54,955 bases of DNA from Endomicrobiaceae bacterium (GCA_028711215.1 JAQTSO010000006.1:1-54955); one strand, 5' to 3'. Shown: positions 25,607-34,323, counted from the stretch's first letter. Numbers and translations: made by a program. Notes: generated by a model from the sequence alone, not told the origin.

Positions 25607-26425
25607 TTATTCTGCTTTTACTGCTCCCGTAAATGCTACTATTGCAGGTCCTTCCAAAAATACATTTGAAATTTTTGATTTTTCAAATATACATGATACA
25701 GAAAGATTATCTTTGCCTCTTGTAATTATTTTTACCGGAACAGAAACCTTGCCTTTCAATGCGGAAATTATTGAAGATGCAGTTACGCCTGTTCCGCAGG
25801 CAAGAGTTTCATCTTCTACTCCTCTTTCATAGGTTCTTACAAAAATTGTATTTTCTTTTGCAATCTCCACAAAATTTACATTTGTTCCTGCAGGCGCAAA
25901 ATATTCGTGGTATCTTATAAGTCTGCCGTATTTAAAAACATCAATGGTCTCAATATCATTCACAAATATTACGGCATGCGGAACACCTGTATTTAAACAT
26001 GATATTTCGAATTTCTTACCGTCTATTTCCAAATTAATATCAAGTTTTAAATCTTTAGGGTCATACAGTGCCAGATTAACTACGGTGTCTGATTTTATTT
26101 CCGCTGTTATCAAACCTGCATCAGTTTCAAACTTCATATTTGTTTTAACAATTCCAAGTTCATACGCAAATCTTGCTATTGACCTTCCGCCGTTACCGCA
26201 CATACTGGCATGGGAACCGTCGGAATTATAATATCTCATTCTGAAATCAGCCTTGTTGCTTTTTTCCAATAAAATTAAACCGTCTCCTCCGATACAATAT
26301 CTTCTGTCGCAAAGCTTTAATGCTAATGCAGAATGTTCATGTTCCGAGATTAAATTATTTCTGTTATCAATCAAAACAAAATCATTTCCGGCAGCCGTTA
26401 ACTTATAAAAATTAATAGTTCTCAT
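25607..26425 (-). CDS. dapF: diaminopimelate epimerase DapF
   Basis: DapF interconverts LL- and meso-diaminopimelate without a cofactor, using two cysteines as acid and base. Both are visible: Cys76 in MCGNGGRS and Cys210 in LACGTGVTAS. The N-terminal KLTAAGNDFVLID segment and NSDGSHASMCG are family signatures. It has 272 residues. Its start overlaps the lysA stop by four bases, so the two are coupled. meso-Diaminopimelate is needed for peptidoglycan as well as for lysine. Confidence 0.96.
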   Translation of the reverse strand: MRTINFYKLTAAGNDFVLIDNRNNLISEHEHSALALKLCDRRYCIGGDGLILLEKSNKADFRMRYYNSDGSHASMCGNGGRSIARFAYELGIVKTNMKFETDAGLITAEIKSDTVVNLALYDPKDLKLDINLEIDGKKFEISCLNTGVPHAVIFVNDIETIDVFKYGRLIRYHEYFAPAGTNVNFVEIAKENTIFVRTYERGVEDETLACGTGVTASSIISALKGKVSVPVKIITRGKDNLSVSCIFEKSKISNVFLEGPAIVAFTGAVKAE

Positions 26426-27675
26426 AAATATTTTTCCAAATTTTCTTCTAATCTCAGTAAATCTTCAAATTCATCTCTTCTTCTTATGTGGATAACTTTT
26501 TTGCCGTCCACTATAATTCCTCGTGATCTTTTTCTTGAATTATACTGGGATGACATTGCAGATCCGTAAGCCCCGATGCATTCAACGGCAATTAAATCTC
26601 CCTGTTCAAGAAGAGGAAATTTTCTGTCTTTTGCTATAAAATCACCGCTTTCGCATATAGGGCCGACTATATCCAGAGTTATCGGTTTTTTTGAAGTCTT
26701 TTTTACCGGTAATATATTGTGATAAGCATCATACAAAGTCGGTCTTATTAAATCGTTCATGCCTATGTCTACTATAAGAAAATTTTTATTGCCTGATTTT
26801 TTTCTGTAAATAACTTTTCCCAGCATAACTCCCGTATTACCGATAATTGATCTTCCAGGTTCAACTATGAGAGTTTTATCTTTATATTTGCCGAAAACAG
26901 ACATTACGGCTTTTTTTAATTCAATCGGTTTTGGCGGTTTTTGATTTTTTTCATATTTAATACCGAGTCCTCCGCCAATATCAATATATTTTAAATGAAT
27001 ATTTAAGCTTTCAAGTTTATCTATCAGCTTTGAAATTTTTAAAGCAGCCAGTTTATACGGTTCAATTTTTAAAATTTGAGAGCCTATATGAGTATCTATA
27101 CCGATGATTTCAATATTTGCCATTTTTGAAGCCGAAATGTACATATCTATGGCATCCTCATATTTTATGCCGAATTTCGTACCGTGTTTTCCGGTTGCAA
27201 TATATTTATGTGTATCAGGATCAACATTCGGGTTAACTCTAAAAGCAATTCTTGCTTTTTTATTCATTTGTTTTGCAATTTTATTTATAGCACATAATTC
27301 TTCATATGACTCAACATTAAACATTAAAATATTACTTTCTAATGCATATTTGATTTCTTCTGCCGTTTTACCTACTCCGGAATAAACTATTTTTTGAGGA
27401 TTAATACCGGCCCTTAGTACTTTAAATAATTCACCGCCGGATACAATGTCAGCTCCGGCACCGAGATTGGAAAGAATTTCAAGTAATGTTTGATTGGAAT
27501 TTGCTTTAACCGCATAACAAACAATGTCGTTGTTAAAAGCTTTCTTATAACTGTTAAAGTTATTTAATATTAGTTTTTTTGAATATACATATGTTGGTGT
27601 GTCACACAACTCAGCAAGTTTCACTGCTGATATTTGTTCTATGAACAACTCGTTTTTTATGTATTTTATGCCCAT
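26422..27675 (-). CDS. lysA: diaminopimelate decarboxylase LysA
   Basis: LysA removes CO2 from meso-diaminopimelate to give lysine. This fold-type III PLP enzyme has the PLP Lys57 in YAVKANSN, a GVGKTAEEI segment, HIGSQI, DIGGGLGI, EPGRSI and CESGDF with the active-site Cys from the partner subunit. I start at the ATG at 27675; a TTG four codons upstream overlaps the GGGAGGGG ribosome binding site and is unlikely. It is the first gene of the lysA-dapF-dapA-dapB-dapL operon, with a good promoter just upstream. Confidence 0.95.
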   Translation of the reverse strand: MGIKYIKNELFIEQISAVKLAELCDTPTYVYSKKLILNNFNSYKKAFNNDIVCYAVKANSNQTLLEILSNLGAGADIVSGGELFKVLRAGINPQKIVYSGVGKTAEEIKYALESNILMFNVESYEELCAINKIAKQMNKKARIAFRVNPNVDPDTHKYIATGKHGTKFGIKYEDAIDMYISASKMANIEIIGIDTHIGSQILKIEPYKLAALKISKLIDKLESLNIHLKYIDIGGGLGIKYEKNQKPPKPIELKKAVMSVFGKYKDKTLIVEPGRSIIGNTGVMLGKVIYRKKSGNKNFLIVDIGMNDLIRPTLYDAYHNILPVKKTSKKPITLDIVGPICESGDFIAKDRKFPLLEQGDLIAVECIGAYGSAMSSQYNSRKRSRGIIVDGKKVIHIRRRDEFEDLLRLEENLEKYL

Positions 27676-27700
27676 AGCCCCTCCCAAGATTAACGGTAGA

Positions 27701-27730
27701 ATGATATCAAATATAGGATAAGAGTGTCAA
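27701..27730 (-). promoter_or_regulatory. promoter for the lysA-dap operon
   Basis: On the minus strand, a consensus TTGACA (27725-27730) is followed by an 18-base spacer and TATCAT (27701-27706). The lysA ATG lies 25 bases further on. Confidence 0.65.
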
Positions 27731-27745
27731 TAAAATTTATAAATG

Positions 27746-27785
27746 ACAAACACCTGCCATATATAACTTAAAGGCAGGCATTTGT
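27746..27785 (-). terminator. hairpin terminator after the Spy-like gene
   Basis: CCTGCC/GGCAGG forms the GC core, extended after a 2x2 internal loop by ACAAA/TTTGT. It lies 26 bases past the minus-strand Spy-like gene and upstream of the lysA promoter. The T-rich tail is modest. Confidence 0.55.
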
Positions 27786-27810
27786 TGTTTAGCAGTCAAC
27801 GGTTTGTTTT

Positions 27811-28323
27811 TTATTCTTCCATTGGCATTGGAGGATGCATATCACCTTTCATTTTTTTCATTTTCTTCATTTTAGGCCTTTTTGCCTCAAGTTTTGTAAA
27901 TTGTTCGGCAGTAAGAAGTTTCCTCATTTCTATGGGCATATTTGCTCTTTCCGCAGTCATTGACCCACCGATTTCTTTAATGTCATTTTTTAAACCCTCA
28001 ATTACGGTCATATCATAGTTTTCCTTTGTTAATTCGGTTCTCATGGCATCTCTTTTCTCTTTCATCTGTGTTCTGAACATGTTGATTTTTTCTTCATGGT
28101 TTTTTCTTAATGTTTCAAGTTTTGTTTTTTGTTCAGGAGTTACTTTTAAATCCTCCATCATTTTATCTGCCATTTTTTCTCTTTTCTGGCACATTTTACA
28201 ACTTTGTCCTTTTTCATTTTTGTTCATACATTTCATGCCTGTGCATTCACCGGCAAACATGGTTGAAACACAAAACGGTAAAAGCAACAAACAACTGAAA
28301 AAAAACTTCCTAAAATTTTTCAT
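27811..28323 (-). CDS. Spy/CpxP-like periplasmic protein, Met- and Cys-rich
   Basis: A signal peptide (MKNFRKFFFSCLLLLPFCVSTMFA) leads into a short Cys/Met-rich segment (CTGMKCMN, CKMC). A helical domain with LKVTPEQKTKLETLR and a LTAEQF (LTxxQ) motif follows, as in Spy/CpxP/CnrX-type periplasmic proteins, which act as chaperones or metal sensors. The C-terminus is basic, then Met- and Pro-rich (MHPPMPMEE). The Met/Cys clusters suggest metal binding, perhaps copper, but that is inference. It is divergent from htpX, another envelope stress gene, and an AAGGAG site precedes the ATG. Confidence 0.72.
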   Translation of the reverse strand: MKNFRKFFFSCLLLLPFCVSTMFAGECTGMKCMNKNEKGQSCKMCQKREKMADKMMEDLKVTPEQKTKLETLRKNHEEKINMFRTQMKEKRDAMRTELTKENYDMTVIEGLKNDIKEIGGSMTAERANMPIEMRKLLTAEQFTKLEAKRPKMKKMKKMKGDMHPPMPMEE

Positions 28324-28360
28324 AAATAATCTCCTTTTTTTTGGTAATTACTTTCGTTAG

Positions 28361-28393
28361 ACATTGTTCAAATATAAAATGTTACAACATTGT
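28361..28393. promoter_or_regulatory. possible operator overlapping the htpX promoter
   Basis: AATGTT-AC-AACATT is an inverted repeat at 28378-28391 that covers the -35 box of htpX. ACATTGT occurs twice in direct orientation (28361-28367 and 28387-28393), 26 bases apart. It lies in the shared region between htpX and the divergent Spy-like gene. Confidence 0.35.
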
Positions 28394-28410
28394 ACTTAAT
28401 TTTGTATAAT
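28382..28410 (+). promoter_or_regulatory. promoter for htpX
   Basis: TTACAA (28382-28387), a 17-base spacer and consensus TATAAT (28405-28410), 30 bases before the htpX ATG. Confidence 0.6.
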
Positions 28411-28439
28411 GTCATAAATGTTTAAGGATGGTTCAGTGC

Positions 28440-29303
28440 ATGAATAAAATTAAAACATTCCTGCTGTTGTTATTATTAACATTACTTTTTATTTTTATTG
28501 GTAATATGATAGGCGGAAACACCGGTATGATGTTCGGTTTTATGTTTGCGGTTATCATGAATTTTACTTCGTATTGGTTTTCAGATAAAATTGTTTTGTC
28601 TATGTATGGAGCAAAAGAAATTTCTTCAGAATCAGAACCGAAACTTTATCAAATTATAAAAGAACTTGCCACAGAGGCAGATATACCGACTCCAAAACTT
28701 TACTATATAAAAAATAATATGCCAAATGCTTTTGCAACCGGCAGAGATCCGGAACATGCGGTTGTTGCAGTAACCGAAGGGATTTTGAAACTTTTGGATG
28801 AAAGAGAATTAAGAGGGGTTATAGCACACGAAATATCGCATGTAAAGAATAGAGATATTCTAATCGGTTCAATTGCCGCCACAGTGGCAGGCGCAATTAT
28901 GATTATTGCAAGATTTGCTTTCTTTTTTGGTGGTGGACGAAATAATAAGAATATTGTTGCGATGATTTTAATGATGATACTTGCTCCTATAGCTGCGATG
29001 TTTATTCAAATGGCTATTTCTCGTTCAAGAGAATACATAGCAGACCGGACGGGAGGAACTATTTCAAAAGATCCGCTTGCTTTAGCTAATGCTTTAAGAA
29101 AGCTTACACAGAGCAATGAAAAATTAAATAATCAGGTCAGTCCGCAAACGGCGCATATGTTTATAGTTTCCCCGTTTTCTTCAAAAAACGTAAGTAATTT
29201 ATTTTCAACGCATCCGCCCGTGCAAGAGAGAATTAAAAGATTGGAACATATGGCAGATGCAGTCAGTGAAGAAAAATATAAAATTCCAAAAGTAATTTAC
29301 TAA
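28440..29303 (+). CDS. htpX: membrane zinc metalloprotease HtpX
   Basis: HtpX is an inner-membrane M48 protease that degrades misfolded membrane proteins. Two hydrophobic segments open the chain, the zinc motif HEISH lies at His130-Glu131 to His134, and two further hydrophobic segments follow. SREYIADRTGG supplies the third zinc ligand (Glu). I start at the ATG at 28440 (MNKIKTF), which matches the usual HtpX N-terminus. The ATG at 28428 sits directly on the AAGGA site and would add four residues. The gene leads a unit with rlmN and a patatin-like gene. Confidence 0.94.
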   Translation: MNKIKTFLLLLLLTLLFIFIGNMIGGNTGMMFGFMFAVIMNFTSYWFSDKIVLSMYGAKEISSESEPKLYQIIKELATEADIPTPKLYYIKNNMPNAFATGRDPEHAVVAVTEGILKLLDERELRGVIAHEISHVKNRDILIGSIAATVAGAIMIIARFAFFFGGGRNNKNIVAMILMMILAPIAAMFIQMAISRSREYIADRTGGTISKDPLALANALRKLTQSNEKLNNQVSPQTAHMFIVSPFSSKNVSNLFSTHPPVQERIKRLEHMADAVSEEKYKIPKVIY

Positions 29304-29312
29304 AGGGACAAA

Positions 29313-30365
29313 ATGAAAACATTAAGAAAACCATTTATTTTAGACGTAGAACCGAAACAACTTTACTCTGTTTTAAAACCTTTAGTTGTTGAAGAATACA
29401 GGATTAAACAAATTATAGAGTGGCTTTATGTTAAAAAAGTTTCTTCTTTTGAAAAATTTTCAAATTTACCGAAAGACGTTAGAGGTAACTTGGAATCATC
29501 TTTTTATGTAAGAAGTTTTCAAAATGTTATAAAACAGGAATCAATTCTTGACGGTACAATCAGATACACATTTAAAACTTATGACTCTCATTATGTATAC
29601 GCTGTTTATTTACCGACAGAATCAACAAAATCAGTATGTATTTCCACGCAGATAGGTTGTCCCGTGTCATGTAATTTTTGTTCATCAGGGAAAATTAAAT
29701 TTGTCAGAGATTTATCAAGAGGAGAAATTTTAGAACAAATTATACATATAGAAAATGACAGAAATGAGCGAGTTTCCGGTGTTTTATTTATGGGAATGGG
29801 AGAGCCATTTTTAAATTATAATAATTTGACATCCGCAATTGAAAGTATAATTTCAAAAAATGAATTAAATATAGGCAAAAGGCATATAACTGTTTCTTCT
29901 GTCGGTATTATACCGGCCATAAAAAATTTGGCAAATGCAATGTATGGAGTCAGATTTGCTTTGTCTTTACATGCAACTGATGATAAACAAAGAAAAAAAA
30001 TCATTCCAAATAACTTTGACAGTAAAATATCTGAATTATTAAAGACATGTAAATATTATCTAAAAAAAACAAATTCCAGAGTAACAATAGAGTATGTTTT
30101 GCTTAAAGGGTTCAATGATACGTCTTCAGATGCACACAGGCTTGCCAGACTTATGAGAACTGCACGCTTGATAGAACCTTCGGTTCAAGTTAATTTAATA
30201 CCGTATAACCATGCAAATAAAAATGATTATCAAGCTCCGGAACAAGTTACAGTTTTAACTTTCAAAAAGATATTAAAGTTAAACGGTATAAATGTTAATA
30301 TAAGAGAAGCAAAAGGTCTTGATATCGGTGCCGCATGCGGTCAACTGGGTTATACGGCAAAATAA
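29313..30365 (+). CDS. rlmN: 23S rRNA/tRNA (adenine C2) methyltransferase RlmN
   Basis: RlmN is a radical SAM enzyme that methylates C2 of A2503 in 23S rRNA (and A37 in some tRNAs), aiding translation accuracy. The cluster cysteines are Cys116, Cys120 and Cys123 (IGCPVSCNFCSSG). The methyl-carrying Cys342 is in GAACGQLG near the C-terminus, separating RlmN/Cfr from other radical SAM proteins. GVLFMGMGEPFLNY is the conserved GGMGEPLL-like motif. Its 350 residues are normal. AGGGA precedes the ATG, nine bases after htpX. Confidence 0.95.
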   Translation: MKTLRKPFILDVEPKQLYSVLKPLVVEEYRIKQIIEWLYVKKVSSFEKFSNLPKDVRGNLESSFYVRSFQNVIKQESILDGTIRYTFKTYDSHYVYAVYLPTESTKSVCISTQIGCPVSCNFCSSGKIKFVRDLSRGEILEQIIHIENDRNERVSGVLFMGMGEPFLNYNNLTSAIESIISKNELNIGKRHITVSSVGIIPAIKNLANAMYGVRFALSLHATDDKQRKKIIPNNFDSKISELLKTCKYYLKKTNSRVTIEYVLLKGFNDTSSDAHRLARLMRTARLIEPSVQVNLIPYNHANKNDYQAPEQVTVLTFKKILKLNGINVNIREAKGLDIGAACGQLGYTAK

Positions 30366-30388
30366 TTTTGTGTATAAGGAAATTTAAC

Positions 30389-31327
30389 ATGAAAAAAGCT
30401 ATAGCATTGGGCGGCGGCGGAGCAAGAGGTTTGGCACATCTTGGAATATTAAAAGTTTTTGAAGAAAACGATATAAAGTTTGATATGATTGCAGGCACTT
30501 CCATGGGTTCAGTTATAGGAGCACTTTATGCTATAGAACAGAATGTTGATAAAATACAAAAGACATTAAAGGATTATTTATTTAATAAAATGTTTTCTAA
30601 ACTTAATATGGAAAAATTACAGGGAGATTCAGAGTCTACTTCTGCCAAAAGTCTTATAAGAAAAGCGAGAGAATTTGTAAAGTACGGTGCATCCAATGAA
30701 TCAAATTCTTTTTTTGTTAACTCAATGTTGGAAGATATGATTAATACTATAATACCTGACATTGATATCAAAGATACAAAAATTCCTTTGGCATGTGTGG
30801 CAACAGACATTACAAACGGGAAAGAAAAAATTTTTACAAAAGGGTCATTGAGAAAAATAGTTTTGGCATCAACTTCGATCCCCGGAGTCTTTCCTCCGGT
30901 AAATATAGACGGGATTTGGTATACGGACGGTGCACATGTTAATGTTACTCCCGTTTCGGTAGCAAGATTAATGGGGGCAGATTTTGTAATCGGGTCTGAT
31001 GTGAAAAGCAAACTAAAAACATTAGACGTGGTTCCGGTAAATTCCAGAGATATTATGAACAGATGTAATTTTATTGCAAATCATTTGTTTTATGAAATAT
31101 TAATAAAAGAAGCTAATGTAGTGTTAGAACCGAATATAAAACAGATTTCCTGGTCCGAATTTAATAAGTTTAATTTAATGGTAAATGAAGGGGAAAAAGA
31201 AGCAAAATCAAAATTATCGATTATAAAACAGGAAATCAATAAATTAAATTCTCCAATTTCACAATGTAAGAGATTGTTTAAAAAATTTTTGTTTTCCAAA
31301 GATAATTTAAGAGCAGCTATATACTGA
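30389..31327 (+). CDS. patatin-like phospholipase (RssA family)
   Basis: This is a Ser-Asp dyad lipid acyl hydrolase. The oxyanion loop LGGGGARGLAH (residues 7-17) precedes the nucleophile Ser38 in GTSMG, and the catalytic Asp180 lies in DGAH. A start at 30335 is possible but lies inside rlmN and adds an unrelated peptide. The ATG at 30389 has AAGGA eight bases upstream and gives the usual family N-terminus. At 312 residues it resembles RssA/YchK. No signal peptide is seen, so it is probably cytosolic or peripheral. Its stop abuts that of the convergent FAD oxidase with no bases between. Confidence 0.9.
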   Translation: MKKAIALGGGGARGLAHLGILKVFEENDIKFDMIAGTSMGSVIGALYAIEQNVDKIQKTLKDYLFNKMFSKLNMEKLQGDSESTSAKSLIRKAREFVKYGASNESNSFFVNSMLEDMINTIIPDIDIKDTKIPLACVATDITNGKEKIFTKGSLRKIVLASTSIPGVFPPVNIDGIWYTDGAHVNVTPVSVARLMGADFVIGSDVKSKLKTLDVVPVNSRDIMNRCNFIANHLFYEILIKEANVVLEPNIKQISWSEFNKFNLMVNEGEKEAKSKLSIIKQEINKLNSPISQCKRLFKKFLFSKDNLRAAIY

Positions 31328-32806
31328 TTATTTTATCTTGAAAATATTGTTTTGTCCTAGTATATTTGACGAATCTAAGGATAGTTTAAATCTTCTCATT
31401 TCTTCTATTCCTTTTTTGCCCAACATTGTTTCTGCAAAAGGATGCTTTGTTTTACCTATGCCGTGCTCTGCTGATACGGTTCCTCCCAGTTCAACTGCTT
31501 TTTTGGCAATTTCTAAATATATATTACGGCACTTTTCATATTCCTCTTTTGACTTAGCAATAAGATTTGCATGTAAATGGCTTTCTCCAATATGTCCGAA
31601 CGTTAAATGCATTAATTTTGCCTGATTAAATTTGTCCTCACAAAAATATATCATTTCTTCAAGTTTGTTATGGGGAACGGCAATATCTGTTCCTACTTTA
31701 GGTATCTTATATTTTTTTACAAGTTCGTTTACTCTTTCAGGTATTTTATGTCTGAATTTTCTAAATTCTTCCTGTTCTTTTTCATTAGTCGCAAACCAAA
31801 CATTATTTATGTCAATCCCGTAATTCTCAATAATTTTTATCCATTTATCTAATAGTAAGTCATAATTTGTTTTCTTGCAATCTTGTTCAAAAAGAATTCC
31901 CGCATCTAAATCGCCTGGCATCATAGGATAATCTTTTTTTATTAATTCCAAAGCGTTTCTATCAAAATATTCTATAGAAAGTGCATTGATATCATTTTCT
32001 GAAATTTGTTTTTTTGAAAGATTTCTTATTTCTTTGACAAAATCCCAGGATTTTTTTCTGTCATCAAAAAATATAATTCCGCCGAACAGTGTTTCAAAAG
32101 GTTGAATTAAAACAATTTCGGCTGAAACGATAACTCCTAAAGTTCCCTCATTGCCGATAAAAACATCAATTAAATCAGCATTTTTATAATTAAAATACCC
32201 TGTTGCATTTTTTATGTTTGGCAGTTTGTAATCAGGCAATTTAATTTTTTTATCACCTTTGCTTGTCTGAAATGTTATTTCGTTATTGTTGTTTGCAAAT
32301 ATGATTCCTCTTTTTATATATGCAAGTGAGCCGTCCGGAAATACAATTTCAACGGCATTGATATAATCTCTTGTTGTTCCGTACTTAAAACCGCGCCCGC
32401 CTGATGCATTTGTAGCAATATTACCGCCTATAGTTGCATTTTTTTCAGTCGGGTCAGGCGGATACATCCATCCATTTTTTAAAACATAATTTTTAATATC
32501 GCTGACGAAGGTTCCCGCTCCGACTTTTAAAACTGCTTTTTTGTCAGTGATTGGCTTGATAACGCCTATATTGTTTAGTCTTTCGGTTGATAATATAATG
32601 CCGCCAAATGCCAAACAACCTCCGGTAACTCCGGTCGCACCGCCGACAACTGTAACTGGAGTATTAGTTTTGGTTGCATCTTGCAGTAAATCAATAACAT
32701 CTTTGTTTGATTCTGCAATTGCAACTTTTTCGGCATATGCACCCAATACGCCTGAACTGTCTTCAAAATAATGTTGTATAAACTCAGTATTTGTTTTAAT
32801 TAACAT
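31328..32806 (-). CDS. FAD-linked oxidase, GlcD / D-lactate dehydrogenase-like
   Basis: An N-terminal PCMH-type FAD-binding domain shows VVGGATGVTGG (a Gly-rich loop), PPDPTEKNATIGGNIATNASG and DVFIGNEGTLGVI. The C-terminal FAD-oxidase domain has TFGHIGESHLHANL with the conserved His pair and HGIGKTKH near the end. Together these fit the GlcD/D-lactate dehydrogenase (cytochrome-type) family, oxidising D-lactate or glycolate with an electron carrier acceptor. No partner Fe-S subunit lies next to it. The ATG directly follows a minus-strand TATAAT by six bases and has no ribosome binding site, so the message is probably leaderless. Confidence 0.85.
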   Translation of the reverse strand: MLIKTNTEFIQHYFEDSSGVLGAYAEKVAIAESNKDVIDLLQDATKTNTPVTVVGGATGVTGGCLAFGGIILSTERLNNIGVIKPITDKKAVLKVGAGTFVSDIKNYVLKNGWMYPPDPTEKNATIGGNIATNASGGRGFKYGTTRDYINAVEIVFPDGSLAYIKRGIIFANNNNEITFQTSKGDKKIKLPDYKLPNIKNATGYFNYKNADLIDVFIGNEGTLGVIVSAEIVLIQPFETLFGGIIFFDDRKKSWDFVKEIRNLSKKQISENDINALSIEYFDRNALELIKKDYPMMPGDLDAGILFEQDCKKTNYDLLLDKWIKIIENYGIDINNVWFATNEKEQEEFRKFRHKIPERVNELVKKYKIPKVGTDIAVPHNKLEEMIYFCEDKFNQAKLMHLTFGHIGESHLHANLIAKSKEEYEKCRNIYLEIAKKAVELGGTVSAEHGIGKTKHPFAETMLGKKGIEEMRRFKLSLDSSNILGQNNIFKIK

Positions 32807-32812
32807 GTGCTT

Positions 32813-32842
32813 ATTATATTAATTTAAAATGTTTTTTGCGAA
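32813..32842 (-). promoter_or_regulatory. leaderless promoter of the GlcD-like gene
   Basis: Minus strand: TTCGCA (32837-32842), an 18-base spacer and TATAAT (32813-32818). Only six bases separate the -10 box from the ATG, so transcription would start at or next to the start codon. Confidence 0.55.
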
Positions 32843-32852
32843 ATGATTTTTA

Positions 32853-32881
32853 TTGTATAAAAATTTAAAAAATACTATAAT
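32853..32881 (+). promoter_or_regulatory. promoter for the citrate-synthase-like gene
   Basis: TTGTAT (32853-32858), a 17-base spacer and consensus TATAAT (32876-32881), divergent from the GlcD-like promoter. A strong AGGAGGT lies at 32912-32918 before the ATG. Confidence 0.65.
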
Positions 32882-32922
32882 CAGCAGTTAATATAAGGAT
32901 GTAATATTTTCAGGAGGTCAGA

Positions 32923-34296
32923 ATGTTAATTTATAATAAAGATAAAAGAATGCTTGAACCGGAAGAATATCATTTTGAACTTCAAGATGTAAAAGAACCT
33001 AATCTGTTAAGGGAAACTTTTTCTTATACTGATATTCCAAAAATATCTTTTAATGGTACTGTTGTGCCAATGAATCCGCCGGAAAATATATTCATGACTG
33101 ATACAACTTTTAGGGATGGACAACAGGCGTTACCACCTTTTACGGTTCAGCAGATAGTAGATTTGTTTGAATTAATGCATAGGTTGGGCGGACCAAACGG
33201 AATGATTAGGCAAACAGAATTTTTTCTTTACTCCGATAAAGACCGAGAGGCTGTTAGAAAATGCCAGGAAAAAGGGTACGATTTTCCTATAATTACTTCG
33301 TGGATAAGGGCAACAAAGAGTGATTTTAAATTAGTAAAAGATATGAATATTCACGAAACCGGTATTTTAACATCATGTTCTGATTATCATATTTTTTTAA
33401 AACTCAAAAAAAACAGAAGACAAGCATTAGATATGTATTTAGATATTGTAAAAGCCGCATTGGAAGAAGGAATAGTTCCAAGGTGTCATTTTGAAGATAT
33501 TACAAGAGCAGATTTTTATGGATTTGTAGTTCCTTTTGCCAGAGAACTTATGAAACTTGCAAAACAGGCAAATATACCGATTAAAATAAGAGCCTGTGAT
33601 ACTTTAGGTTTTGGTGTCGCCTATCCGGGTTGTGCTATGCCAAGAAATGTAAATGGTATTATGTATGGACTTACGCATCATGCAGGAGTGCCTTCTGAAT
33701 GGTTAGAGTGGCACGGCCATAACGATTTTTACAGAGCTTTAACAAACGCTACATTTGCATGGTTGTATGGTTGTTCCGGAGCAAACGGCACATTGCTTGG
33801 AGTTGGGGAAAGAACAGGTAACACTCCCATAGAAGCTTTAGCACTGGAATATGTTGCTTTAAGAGGCGACAATAACGGTATGGATTTGGCTGTTATAACG
33901 GAAATTGCCGATTATTTTAAAAATAAATTAGGCTATCAGATACCAAGTATGCAACCTCTAGTAGGTGCACATTTTAACAGTACACGAGCAGGCATACATG
34001 CCGACGGATTATTAAAAGAACAGGAAATTTATAATATTTTTGACACGCATACTATTTTAAACAGGGCACCTGAAGTTTCTATTACGGATAGAGCAGGTCT
34101 TGCCGGTATTGCATATAATATTAATACAAGACATCCTGCTTTTAAGAACAGTGACAATAAAATTGATAAAATGCACCCCGGTGTTGCAAAAATAAATGAA
34201 GAAATCATTAAGCAATTTAGTTTTGGAAGGGTTAATCCTCTTAACGATGATGAGTTGTTTGAATTAGTACAAAAATATATTATAGAAAACAAATAA
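32923..34296 (+). CDS. DRE-TIM carboxylase-type acyltransferase, probable Re-citrate synthase
   Basis: The 457-residue protein belongs to the Claisen-condensing branch of the DRE-TIM metallolyases (isopropylmalate, homocitrate and Re-citrate synthases). It shows the DTTFRDGQQ metal/substrate motif, HFEDITRAD, a HGHND metal pair and GVGERTGN. The N-terminal extension before the barrel and the LGGPNGMIRQTEFF stretch look to me like the Re-citrate synthase group of anaerobes, not LeuA, which has an allosteric C-terminal domain missing here. Re-citrate synthase makes citrate from acetyl-CoA and oxaloacetate, giving glutamate precursors. Homocitrate or isopropylmalate synthesis remains possible. 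It has its own promoter and an excellent AGGAGGT site. Confidence 0.65.
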   Translation: MLIYNKDKRMLEPEEYHFELQDVKEPNLLRETFSYTDIPKISFNGTVVPMNPPENIFMTDTTFRDGQQALPPFTVQQIVDLFELMHRLGGPNGMIRQTEFFLYSDKDREAVRKCQEKGYDFPIITSWIRATKSDFKLVKDMNIHETGILTSCSDYHIFLKLKKNRRQALDMYLDIVKAALEEGIVPRCHFEDITRADFYGFVVPFARELMKLAKQANIPIKIRACDTLGFGVAYPGCAMPRNVNGIMYGLTHHAGVPSEWLEWHGHNDFYRALTNATFAWLYGCSGANGTLLGVGERTGNTPIEALALEYVALRGDNNGMDLAVITEIADYFKNKLGYQIPSMQPLVGAHFNSTRAGIHADGLLKEQEIYNIFDTHTILNRAPEVSITDRAGLAGIAYNINTRHPAFKNSDNKIDKMHPGVAKINEEIIKQFSFGRVNPLNDDELFELVQKYIIENK

Positions 34297-34323
34297 TTCT
34301 TAAAAAATATTTCTAACAAAACC

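Noticed and set aside
30574-31011. 145-codon minus-strand open frame inside the patatin-like gene
   Set aside because: It is an antisense shadow of a gene with intact catalytic motifs, with no start signal.
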